DNA from: Bacteroidia bacterium
GTDB taxonomy: Bacteria; Bacteroidota; Bacteroidia; Bacteroidales; Azobacteroidaceae
Direction of reading: 5' to 3'
DNA length: 10,931 nucleotides
NCBI GenBank assembly: GCA_025996865.1
Contig: BNTV01000146.1
Coordinates: 1 to 10,931 of the forward strand
Numbering within the stretch: the first letter of the stretch is position 1; the number at the start of each line of letters is the position of its first letter. Shown here piece after piece: positions 1 through 6,843 of the stretch. The notes under the pieces were generated by a model, which saw only the letters and a list, made by a program, of their open reading frames with translations, did not search any database and had not been told where the DNA came from. The translations under genes were made by a program, and so were the position numbers.

Positions 1-2
1 AC

Positions 3-203
3 GAACCATTGAAACGGGGAGCCGGCAGTCAAAAACAGTCGAAAGTGGTGGTCATGACCGAAAGCGAGTTTGTAGATAATCCGCGCAAAGGGAAAAAGCC
101 CAAACGTGTAAATCACATCAAAATGCAAAATACAAGATTCCTCATCAGGGAAATTTTTAGTAAAATCAAAAATATTCATACCTCTTTTTGCTTGAAATTA
201 TAG
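3..203 (+). pseudogene. Remnant of an IS1595-type transposase, cut at the left edge and broken at its 3' side
   Basis: The frame is open from the window edge. Its first ~42 codons read EPLKRGAGSQ, then KVVVMTESE and KGKKPKRVNHIKMQ. I recall this as part of the catalytic domain of Bacteroidota IS1595 (ISXO2-like) transposases, where a GRG-S-Q-K stretch precedes a V-V-M-V/T-E-S strand. From about base 130 the likeness ends and an AT-rich tail of about 24 codons (NTRFLIREIF onward) runs to the stop at 201-203, with none of the rest of a DDE domain. The piece therefore looks truncated, with the tail being chance read-through. The in-frame TTG at 9 is not a credible start because the frame is open before it. 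No terminal inverted repeat was seen. The family call is from memory of the motif. Confidence 0.55.
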
Positions 204-508
204 AACAAAGATAATGAAAATCAGTGAATTATACAAATAATGAAAGAATTTCTTTTGATAAAAGTGGCACTCACGAAGGCTCCGTTTTTTAGGGGGTAGG
301 ACATCATGCGGATAATCATTTACCTATTGACATGGCTTTATGATTTTTGTGCAACAAATGTAACAATTTATTCAAGAAATTGTATTATTTTTGTATAATT
401 TCTTGTTTGGACGATTAAATATTTTGAATTATCTTTACCACAAGCAAATTTTCATGTAGAGAATTTGGTTATAAGGAAATTGAATGTTTAATTAATTAAA
501 ATTTAAGA
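204..508. other. Non-coding AT-rich region between the transposase remnant and the GLPGLI cluster
   Basis: I see no convincing reading frame here. The segment includes a short GC-richer patch around 265-310, a 7-bp AT-rich inverted repeat at 363-383 (ACAATTT, 7-nt loop, AAATTGT), and the promoter candidate at 406-437. The GC-richer patch may be more mobile-element debris, but it has no recognisable end sequence. Confidence 0.5.
406..437 (+). promoter_or_regulatory. Bacteroidota-type promoter for the GLPGLI cluster
   Basis: TTTG at 406-409 is followed after 20 bp by TATCTTTA at 430-437, matching 7 of 8 bases of TAnnTTTG. The 20-bp spacing is within the usual 19-21 bp. Transcription would start near 444, giving a leader of about 65 nt before the small ORF at 509. 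It is the only good match between the transposase remnant and the cluster. Confidence 0.55.
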
Positions 509-589
509 ATGATGAAAAAGAAATTATTTTGTGTTATTGCATGTCTATTTATGAGTAGTATCGGGTTAATATATTCTTCTGCTTCATAA
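509..589 (+). CDS. 26-residue signal-peptide-like small protein, perhaps NVEALA-leader-like
   Basis: This frame starts with two ATG codons and encodes a basic stretch (MMKKK) followed by a hydrophobic core (LFCVIACLF) and a small-residue end (SSAS), then stops. That is the shape of an export signal with almost no mature part. The start resembles the leaders of Bacteroidales NVEALA-type small secreted proteins (MKKKLFGVIA type), but no NVEALA motif follows in any frame, so it may be a shortened member or a decayed leader. It sits about 65 nt after the predicted transcription start and 43 nt before the GLPGLI gene, so it would be the first cistron of that transcript. No strong ribosome-binding site is visible. 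Alternatives are a leader peptide that tunes downstream translation, or a chance frame. Confidence 0.45.
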   Translation: MMKKKLFCVIACLFMSSIGLIYSSAS

Positions 590-631
590 TTGCGGTAGAA
601 GAAGAATAGATTGACAGTAAAAAATTGTATA

Positions 632-1486
632 ATGAAACAAATTTTATTTTTACTTTTTTTAATAAACTTATATCATTTACCGGTCCACTCCGAAATATTC
701 CCAGACGGCCCTCCGGCAGTGGATACGGTAAGGATATCATGTCTATATCGGCAGATTTGTGTAATGGATACATTAAATCCGGAAAAAAAGGTTAAAGATT
801 TAATGTTGTTGCAAATAGGAAATCAACGCTCCAAATATTTTCCTTTTTCCACCTATTTATCCGATTCGGCGCTTCATATTCTCGTGAAAAAATCGTATGA
901 CACAGGTCAAAGGGTTTCGGAACAAGAAATTTTCACCGAAATTAAAAAACACACACGAGCTTCCATGGCGAATGACTTTACACTATTTAAACATTATCCG
1001 CAAAAAGGGCAATTGACTTTTATGCAATATTTTGGATTTGATAATAATGAATATGAAGAAGCAGTACCGGATTTTCATTGGAAATTAAGCAACGATACGC
1101 TTACGGTATGCGGATATTTGTGTACGAAAGCGACTACTACTTTCAGAGGCCGGAATTATAAAGTTTGGTACACCAAAGAAATTCCTGTCAGCGACGGGCC
1201 TTGGAAATTCAACGGCTTACCCGGCTTGATTCTGAAAGCGATAGACGAGCAAGGATTTTTTTCTTTTGAATGTACTGCTATCGAAATACCCTCCGGAGTA
1301 AAATCAATATATAATATAAGTTACGGCAGGAAAATAAGCCGGAACGAATTTAATAAAGCGATGCAGCGGTTTATGGATAATATGGGAGCATACAGCACCG
1401 GAAGCCCTTTAACACCGGAATCACCATTCCCTGCATCTGCCTACAAAAAACGACCTTACAATCCCATTGAAAGAACAGACGAATGA
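632..1486 (+). CDS. GLPGLI family secreted protein
   Basis: This 284-residue protein carries the family-defining motif GLPGLI at residues 195-200, within WKFNGLPGLILKA, preceded by a VWYTKEIPVSDGP stretch also typical of the family. An N-terminal signal (MKQILFLLFLINLYHLPVHS) predicts export, probably to the periplasm or outer surface. The ATG at 632 is preferred to the TTG at 611 because it begins directly at the signal peptide; the seven extra residues would add an unlikely N-terminus. Length fits the family. The C-terminus ends in KKRPYNPIERTDE. The stop codon overlaps the next gene's start by 4 bp (ATGA), indicating translational coupling. GLPGLI proteins are commonly found next to such receptor-like barrels in Bacteroidota, but their biochemical role is not established. 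Confidence 0.9.
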   Translation: MKQILFLLFLINLYHLPVHSEIFPDGPPAVDTVRISCLYRQICVMDTLNPEKKVKDLMLLQIGNQRSKYFPFSTYLSDSALHILVKKSYDTGQRVSEQEIFTEIKKHTRASMANDFTLFKHYPQKGQLTFMQYFGFDNNEYEEAVPDFHWKLSNDTLTVCGYLCTKATTTFRGRNYKVWYTKEIPVSDGPWKFNGLPGLILKAIDEQGFFSFECTAIEIPSGVKSIYNISYGRKISRNEFNKAMQRFMDNMGAYSTGSPLTPESPFPASAYKKRPYNPIERTDE

Positions 1487-4098
1487 AGGGAATAGCCACT
1501 GTTTTGTTTTTACTTTATGCTTTTGCCCTGCCGGCTCAGCAGATAGTGGAAGGAACCGTTAAAAGTAAAGCGACTGCGCTTCCTTTAGAAAGTGTAGTCG
1601 CTTTACTGCATGATGATAAAGACAATACACTTGCATACGGCTTTACGGATGCAAAAGGGTATTTCCGGCTTGTTTTTGAGACACAGACCGATTCTTTGTT
1701 TCTGGAGATTTCCCTATTGGGTTATGAATCGTGCAGCTTTACGCTTTCCGAACCTTTCCGGAAATTGGATATTGCGCTGAATCAAAAAGATATTCAATTA
1801 AAAGAAGTAAAAATCAATCCCAAATACGTTGGACTGAAAGAAGATACAATCGTGTACAATGTATCGCTCCTTCAAACGCAAAATGACCGGAATATAGGCG
1901 ACGTATTGAAAAAAATACCGGGGATAGAAGTTTCGAAATCAGGGGGTGTCACATACGAAGGCAATTCCATCAATACGTTCTATATCGAAGGAATGGATTT
2001 ATTGAAACAAAAATACGGAATTGCCGTCAACAATGTTCCCGTAGATGCGGTATCGAATGTAGAAGTGATTGAAAATCACCAACCGGTTAAATTATTAAAA
2101 GGGGAAGTATCGTCTTTTACGGCAGCGATCAACCTTCGTTTAAAAGACAAAAATAAATTTCGACCGACAGGTACGGCGGAAACCGGTGGAGGATATGATT
2201 TTAATGATATTTTGTGGTTGCTGAAAGTTTTCGGTCTGAATGTACAACAGAAAAGTCAGGCGCTGCTGATGTACAAAACCAATAATACGGGAAAAGACAT
2301 TACGTTGGAGATGAGCGATCAAACCTTGTCGTCCTCCGACAGGGATGAACTTCGGTATAATCCCGTACAATTCGGACTGTTGCATGAAACCGGTTTCAGT
2401 AATCCGCCGATAGAAGAGCCGCGTTATTTGTTTAACCAAACGCATACCGCTTCTTTGAATCAATTGTGGAAAACCGGAACCGACAATCAGTTAAGGCTTA
2501 ATGTCAATTACGTTAACGATGCCAGAAAAGAAGAAACCGCCCATTTTTCATCCTATTTTTTGGAAGACAGCGCTTTTGTAATCAATGAATACCAAATACT
2601 GAAACGACGTGAAAATTCATTGGACGGAATGTTGACTTACACGGATAATTCGTCGGCACGATATATAGATAACGCTTTGAAAATGAAAATGTCTTGGGCA
2701 GATACCCGATTTGATATTCAAAATCAATTGCCGATTTTTCAGAAATTCGTCCGGTCTCATTTGAATATTCAAAACAACTTGCGGTTTACGAAAAAAATAG
2801 GCTCAAAGATTTGGAATTTACAGTCATATATCGGCTATTTCTCTTTGCCGCAACAATTAACCGTACAGAAAGAAGGAACGGATAGCGCTTCTAACCAACA
2901 AATAGAAAGAAAAGGTTTCTATACAAACAATAATACTTATTGGCTTCATAACTTTAGCCGTTTTTCCATCCAAGTCAAAGGCGAATTGGAAGCAAGTTCG
3001 GACGGTCTGGATACCGATCTGAAATATACCGGCAGGGTGGATAGCCTGAGTAACCGGATTAACAGTGATTTTATTAAATTAGCCTTAACCGCTTATTACA
3101 GATATAAATTAAGGAAATTTGATCTGTCGGCGGAACTTCCTTTTGTTTATTACGGATTTAACATAAAGGACAATCAATACAATAGCAGGAATTTGCGCAA
3201 TTATGTATATCTGAATACTCAAATTTCGTTCTCTTATGCGTTCGACGGCCTTACTACCGTGAGGGCTTCCGGAGCTTATAATCAAGATGTTGGAAACAAC
3301 TTATCCGATTTTTTGACTTCCTATATCATGCCGGATTACAAGTCCTTACAATCTGCCGGGATTCAAGCGGAAACAACAGGTTTGCGGTATTCGTTACGGT
3401 TAAATCATAAAGATGCGCTTAACGGGTTTTACTATAACATTTCCGGGTCGTATAATAAACGGAAAAGGAACCGGGTCGCTCAGCAACGATTTTTGAACGG
3501 GATGATTGTCTCCGGATATTCGGCTTTGGATAATTATACGGACTCGTGGTCAGGAATCGGATATATTGCCAAAAATTTCTTTTATCAAGGCATTACGCTA
3601 TCGCTTACTACACAGTATATGCAAAATAAATCGGAAAAACAGCAACAAGGCATTTTGTATCCCGTTCGAAATCAAATCTTGTTATTGGCACCAAGAATAA
3701 CCTTAATCCTGAAAAGGACGGCTACCTTCACTTACGAAACAAACTTTACCGATAGGCAGACAGATATTTATTCTCCTGTGAAAGGAAAAATAAAGAATAG
3801 CCTTAATCAGCTTTCTCAAAAATTGCAAGGCCACTATTTCGTCAATAACAAAATGGAAGTCAATGCCCAAGCAGAATATTTGCACAATGAGATCGCACCC
3901 TCCGTACATTCACAGTTGGCATTTGTGGATTTGGGATTTACCTACAAACACAAAAATCTCAATTTTGAATTGAATTGGAACAATATTTTAAATCAAAAAA
4001 ATTATACTTATACTTCATACGGCGAATTAGATACTTACCAATACATATATGCACTTCGCCCTCAAAGCATATTGGCAAGCATCGTATTCAAATATTAA
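1483..4098 (+). CDS. TonB-dependent-receptor-like outer-membrane protein with N-terminal carboxypeptidase-regulatory-like domain
   Basis: This 871-residue protein has a signal peptide (about residues 1-18, ending ALPAQQ) and a carboxypeptidase-regulatory-like β-sandwich at about 20-105 (EGTVKSKATALPLESVVALL; GFTDAKGYF; LEISLLGYES). A plug-like region lies at about 110-215 (DTIVYNVS; IGDVLKKIPGIEVS; INTFYIEGMDLL; VSNVEVIENHQPVK). A long stretch of alternating polar and hydrophobic strands follows, typical of an outer-membrane barrel, and the chain ends in an aromatic residue (SILASIVFKY). The plug signature matches the receptor class that pairs with GLPGLI proteins rather than SusC. No SusD gene or glycoside hydrolase is nearby, so polysaccharide uptake is not suggested. 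The substrate is unknown, and transport itself is inferred from architecture. Its ATG overlaps the GLPGLI stop, so the two are very probably co-expressed. Confidence 0.88.
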   Translation: MKGIATVLFLLYAFALPAQQIVEGTVKSKATALPLESVVALLHDDKDNTLAYGFTDAKGYFRLVFETQTDSLFLEISLLGYESCSFTLSEPFRKLDIALNQKDIQLKEVKINPKYVGLKEDTIVYNVSLLQTQNDRNIGDVLKKIPGIEVSKSGGVTYEGNSINTFYIEGMDLLKQKYGIAVNNVPVDAVSNVEVIENHQPVKLLKGEVSSFTAAINLRLKDKNKFRPTGTAETGGGYDFNDILWLLKVFGLNVQQKSQALLMYKTNNTGKDITLEMSDQTLSSSDRDELRYNPVQFGLLHETGFSNPPIEEPRYLFNQTHTASLNQLWKTGTDNQLRLNVNYVNDARKEETAHFSSYFLEDSAFVINEYQILKRRENSLDGMLTYTDNSSARYIDNALKMKMSWADTRFDIQNQLPIFQKFVRSHLNIQNNLRFTKKIGSKIWNLQSYIGYFSLPQQLTVQKEGTDSASNQQIERKGFYTNNNTYWLHNFSRFSIQVKGELEASSDGLDTDLKYTGRVDSLSNRINSDFIKLALTAYYRYKLRKFDLSAELPFVYYGFNIKDNQYNSRNLRNYVYLNTQISFSYAFDGLTTVRASGAYNQDVGNNLSDFLTSYIMPDYKSLQSAGIQAETTGLRYSLRLNHKDALNGFYYNISGSYNKRKRNRVAQQRFLNGMIVSGYSALDNYTDSWSGIGYIAKNFFYQGITLSLTTQYMQNKSEKQQQGILYPVRNQILLLAPRITLILKRTATFTYETNFTDRQTDIYSPVKGKIKNSLNQLSQKLQGHYFVNNKMEVNAQAEYLHNEIAPSVHSQLAFVDLGFTYKHKNLNFELNWNNILNQKNYTYTSYGELDTYQYIYALRPQSILASIVFKY

Positions 4099-4135
4099 CC
4101 GGCTGATACCGATAAAAAAGAGAGAGATAGTCGCA

Positions 4136-4177
4136 TCAAAACACATCTGTTTTGAAAAGTTAATAATAATTAACTTT
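4136..4177 (+). terminator. Tandem AT-rich hairpins downstream of the receptor gene
   Basis: Two perfect inverted repeats lie end to end: TCAAAAC / GTTTTGA (4136-4155, 6-nt loop) and AAAGTTAAT / ATTAACTTT (4156-4177, 4-nt loop). They begin 38 nt after the receptor stop codon. Stems are GC-poor and there is no long T tract directly after, though TGATTTTTT follows about 17 nt on, so termination is a moderate inference. They could also protect the 3' end of the mRNA. Confidence 0.45.
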
Positions 4178-4305
4178 CACATTTGATTTTTTAAGTGTTT
4201 GATGGCAATTAATAATCATTTTTTAATTGAATTTGTCAAAAATTGTTTTGAATTTTTAATATTATTGAATACAAACCATTTTAAGTTCAGACCTATGAAA
4301 CCGGT

Positions 4306-4332
4306 ATAATTAAAAATCATCCAAGCGGATGA
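4306..4332 (-). terminator. Rho-independent terminator of proA
   Basis: Read leftward, the sequence is TCATCC, a GCTT loop, then GGATGA followed at once by TTTTTA. This is a 6-bp stem with a tight loop and a T tract, the layout of an intrinsic terminator. It lies about 48 nt beyond the proA stop codon. Its position supports proA being the last, and here the only, gene of its transcript. Confidence 0.6.
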
Positions 4333-4379
4333 ATTGCAAAGTAATTGACGTAGTCAAATGCACCCTAAAAACATTCAAA

Positions 4380-5624
4380 TTATCTAATTTGCCCTCTCCC
4401 TTCAATCAGCCATTTATAAGTTGTCAATTCTTCCAGTGCCATCGGACCCCGGGCGTGCAGTTTTTGCGTACTGATACCGATTTCTGCGCCCAGACCAAAT
4501 TGAGCGCCATCGGAAAAAGAAGTCGGCGCATTTACGTAAACGCAGGCTGCATCGACTTGATTTTGAAACCAATCCGCTGTTTCCTCGTTTTCGGAAACAA
4601 TACATTCGCTGTGCTTCGAACCGTACCGGGCGATGTGTTCAAACGCTTCTTTCCTGTCCGGAACGGTTTTGATACTCATTTTATAATCCAGAAATTCGGT
4701 GCCGAAACTTTCTTCCGTAGCATGTTGCAACAGATTCTCAGGATAAAAACCCGACAGAGCCTTGTAAGATTTCTCGTCGGCGTAAATAATCACATGGCTG
4801 TCTTTTAATTTTTCGCAGATAAACGGCAAATCGGATAATCTTTTTTCGTGGATAATCATGCAATCCAATGCGTTGCAAACGCTTACGCGCCGTGTTTTGG
4901 CATTGGCGACGACGGCTCGCCCGATTTCTTTGTCGCCTTCCGCGTCAAAGTAGGTATGGCAAATCCCGGCTCCCGTCTCAATGACCGGAACTTTTGCGTT
5001 TTCATGTACAAACCGAATCAGGCTCTGGCTGCCGCGCGGGATAATCAAATCGACCTGTCCGCGGGCGTCCAGCAAAGCGGCAGCGGCTTCCCGTCCGGAA
5101 GGCAACAGGGTGCAACAATCCTCCGGTATCGAAAAAGATTGGAGGACTTCCCGAATCGCTTGCACAATGGCTTTGTTGGAATATTCAGCGTCGGAACCGC
5201 CTTTCAGGATACAGGCATTGCCTGACTTGAAACAGAGCGAAAAAACGTCGATACTCACATTCGGCCGGGCTTCATAAATAATCCCGATAAGGCCGAACGG
5301 AACGCTGACTTTCTTGATTTTCAGTCCATTTGGACGGACGGTTTCCATCAAAATCCGTCCCACAGGCGAAGGTAAGCGCGTTACGTTTTCCAAATCCGCA
5401 ACAATTCCTTCCATTCGTTCGGCGGTTAGTTTTAAACGGTCGTATTTGGGATCGGAAGGATTCATCCGGTCTAAATCTTTTTGATTTTCCGTAAGAATTG
5501 TATCTTTTTTGTTCAGAATATTTTTTCCTACGGAATGCAGGATTTCATTCATCCTTTTATCCGGAAGTGTTAATAATACTTTTCCCGCTTTTTGAGCGTT
5601 TTCGAATAAAGCTTTGTATTTCAT
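4380..5624 (-). CDS. proA: Glutamate-5-semialdehyde dehydrogenase (γ-glutamyl phosphate reductase)
   Basis: ProA catalyses the second step of proline synthesis: NADPH-dependent reduction of γ-glutamyl phosphate to glutamate-5-semialdehyde in the cytoplasm. The 414-residue length matches the family (about 417 in E. coli). Seen in the sequence are [15 protein letters not shown] (109-123), [11 protein letters not shown] (140-150), the catalytic cysteine at about residue 250 in RVSVCNALD, and the ProA signature region [20 protein letters not shown] with [18 protein letters not shown] near the C-terminus. The ATG start gives the expected N-terminus with no extension. The kinase partner ProB, often adjacent, is not in this window: the flanking genes converge from the left and diverge to the right. 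The gene has its own terminator and a -7-like box upstream, so it looks monocistronic. Confidence 0.97.
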   Translation of the reverse strand: MKYKALFENAQKAGKVLLTLPDKRMNEILHSVGKNILNKKDTILTENQKDLDRMNPSDPKYDRLKLTAERMEGIVADLENVTRLPSPVGRILMETVRPNGLKIKKVSVPFGLIGIIYEARPNVSIDVFSLCFKSGNACILKGGSDAEYSNKAIVQAIREVLQSFSIPEDCCTLLPSGREAAAALLDARGQVDLIIPRGSQSLIRFVHENAKVPVIETGAGICHTYFDAEGDKEIGRAVVANAKTRRVSVCNALDCMIIHEKRLSDLPFICEKLKDSHVIIYADEKSYKALSGFYPENLLQHATEESFGTEFLDYKMSIKTVPDRKEAFEHIARYGSKHSECIVSENEETADWFQNQVDAACVYVNAPTSFSDGAQFGLGAEIGISTQKLHARGPMALEELTTYKWLIEGRGQIR

Positions 5625-5659
5625 TGATAATCTTTTTTAGGTATTAACCTTTTTTTTCG

Positions 5660-5667
5660 CAAAAGTA
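5660..5667 (-). promoter_or_regulatory. -7 box of the proA promoter
   Basis: Read leftward this is TACTTTTG, a full match to TAnnTTTG. It lies 36 nt upstream of the proA ATG, giving a leader of roughly 29 nt. No TTTG is found at the matching -33 distance, so the promoter call rests on the -7 element alone. Confidence 0.45.
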
Positions 5668-5688
5668 CAATATTCTATCCGAAAATTT

Positions 5689-5717
5689 TTTGTTTTTAAA
5701 TAAATAATCTACTTTTG
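5689..5717 (+). promoter_or_regulatory. Promoter of the small outer-membrane barrel gene
   Basis: TACTTTTG at 5710-5717 fully matches the -7 consensus TAnnTTTG. A TTTG lies upstream at 5689-5692 with a 17-bp spacer, slightly short of the usual 19-21. Transcription would begin near 5724, about 16 nt before the ATG at 5740. It is back to back with the proA box. Confidence 0.5.
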
Positions 5718-5739
5718 TAAAATATAAATTATTGTGAAT

Positions 5740-6315
5740 ATGAAAAAGAATGTTGTTTTAAAAGCTATTTTTGTCTTTTTGTTTGGTCTGAGTTTGAGTG
5801 TAGGGGCAAATGCCCAGTTGTTTTCGAAAGGAGACAAAGTGATTAATTTAGGCATTGGCGTGCCGAGTTATCTGGGAGGATCCGGTTATGAAACAAAAAT
5901 TCCGCTTGTTTCCGGTTCTTTTGATTACGGACTTCTCGATGGTTTATTGGAAGGAAAAGCATCCATTGGTGTGGGCGGCTATTTGGGTTATACTTCCAAT
6001 CGATTCAATATCAAATATACCGGAGGGAATTACGGATATGATTTTTCGTATTTAATTATTGGACCCAGAGCTTCTTTCCATTACAATCCGATTGACAAGT
6101 TGGATACTTACGGTGGTTTGCTGTTGGGGTATAATATTGTTAGTTCTTCTACTTATGGGAGGGCTGACCAATATGTCAAACCGGATAATGAAAGCCGTTT
6201 TACTCCGGCGCTTTATGTTGGCGCCCGTTATTATTTTGTCGATAATATTGCCGTGTTTGCCGAAGTAGGGTATGGAATCTCTTTGATTGAAGTGGGGATT
6301 TCGTTTAAGTTTTGA
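5740..6315 (+). CDS. Small outer-membrane β-barrel protein
   Basis: The 191-residue product begins with a clear signal peptide (MKKNVVLKAIFVFLFGLSLS, cleavage expected after VGANA, about residue 25). The mature chain is rich in Gly, Tyr and alternating hydrophobics: GKASIGVGGYLGYTS, SYLIIGPRASFHYNP, YGGLLLGYNIVSS, ALYVGARYYF and IAVFAEVGYGISL. It ends in VGISFKF, with the terminal Phe expected for outer-membrane barrels. Size and pattern suggest an eight-stranded OmpA/OmpX-like barrel without a peptidoglycan-binding domain. ATG at 5740 is chosen over GTG at 5734, which would add two residues before the signal. It stands alone, divergent from proA. Specific function is unknown; a structural or stress-related envelope protein is possible. 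Confidence 0.8.
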   Translation: MKKNVVLKAIFVFLFGLSLSVGANAQLFSKGDKVINLGIGVPSYLGGSGYETKIPLVSGSFDYGLLDGLLEGKASIGVGGYLGYTSNRFNIKYTGGNYGYDFSYLIIGPRASFHYNPIDKLDTYGGLLLGYNIVSSSTYGRADQYVKPDNESRFTPALYVGARYYFVDNIAVFAEVGYGISLIEVGISFKF

Positions 6316-6600
6316 TTATTCCCAAAAGTTCTTAATAGATCCGGAATAAGGCTCTCCCAATAAAGATTTATATTCCCGGCTGAAATTATCAAAAGTGGTT
6401 TTTGCCAAGCTCTTTTTTCCCATTTTAATGAGCGCTTTGCACTTGATGCGAAGCGCTTCTTCATTGATGGAATCGATTTTCAAAAGCGAATCGGCGATTT
6501 TTAATTGAATAATGGGATTATCGTAAAATAGGCTTTGTTTGTTGTTAAGAACAGAGATCAAAACCACCCAAAAACAGGATCGAGGATTTATTGGTGACAT
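6316..6600 (-). pseudogene. C-terminal remnant resembling a BTAD/SARP-like transcriptional regulator
   Basis: The last ~70 residues (from about NPIIQLKIADSLLKIDS through EEALRIKCKALIKMGKKSLA to FDNFSREYKSLLGEPYS) look like the final helical TPR-like repeats of the BTAD/SARP-type activators found in Bacteroidota. In those proteins this segment ends a much larger chain with a DNA-binding domain. Here no DNA-binding domain or sensor region precedes it; the first ~25 residues (MSPINPRSCF onward) look unrelated and may be chance coding. The same frame continues upstream past an in-frame TAA (6610-6612) into the neighbouring remnant. The stop abuts the stop of the convergent barrel gene exactly. 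I read it as a decayed fragment, though a small helical protein cannot be excluded. The family assignment is from pattern memory. Confidence 0.4.
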
Positions 6601-6609
6601 AAAAATTCT

Positions 6610-6801
6610 TTACGCGATGAAAAACGGGAGCAAACGTGTTTTTTTCGCTTTCGTTTGCATGATGTCGCTTTTTTTCAACGGCGGGAAATCCAGCGTGTAA
6701 ATGTCCACATGCGAAGCCTTTGGTTGTCCGAGATCCAAGTACGGATTACGAACGATTGCCGGTTTATTTTTTAAAACGTCGTAAACGACATTTTCCCCTA
6801 T
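6610..6801 (-). pseudogene. Unrecognised reading-frame fragment without a start codon
   Basis: The frame is open for 63 codons between a stop at 6802-6804 and one at 6610-6612. It reads like real protein (GENVVYDVLKNKPAIVRNP, LDLGQPKASHVDIYTLDF, PPLKKSDIMQTKAKKTRLLP). No ATG occurs near its beginning; the only in-frame ATG is late, at DIM. It begins about 40 nt past the permease stop, so it may be the 3' end of a lost downstream operon member. I do not recognise the family. It shares a frame with the remnant that follows, separated by a single TAA plus three codons, which may be coincidence. Confidence 0.35.
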
Positions 6802-6843
6802 TTATAACAAAAAATATGTAAATAGCCTAAACTACCACCTAAA

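Noticed and set aside
297..310. A 14-base match (TAGGACATCATGCG) between about 297-310 and about 7769-7782
   Set aside because: One exact match of this length is not surprising in 11 kb, one copy lies inside the permease gene, and the flanks do not match.
363..383. A 7-bp AT-rich inverted repeat upstream of the GLPGLI promoter considered as an operator or terminator
   Set aside because: Such repeats are common by chance in this AT-rich stretch and it has no GC core.
2140..2463. Leftward 107-codon frame inside the receptor gene
   Set aside because: It is antisense to an intact barrel gene, with no recognisable domain or promoter.
1483..4098. Polysaccharide utilisation locus centred on the receptor
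   Set aside because: No SusD-like gene, glycoside hydrolase or sugar-sensing regulator is present, and the plug signature is of the GLPGLI-associated class.
4848..5277. Two rightward frames of about 100-125 codons opposite proA
   Set aside because: They lie entirely antisense to a clearly functional proA and read like reverse-strand shadows.
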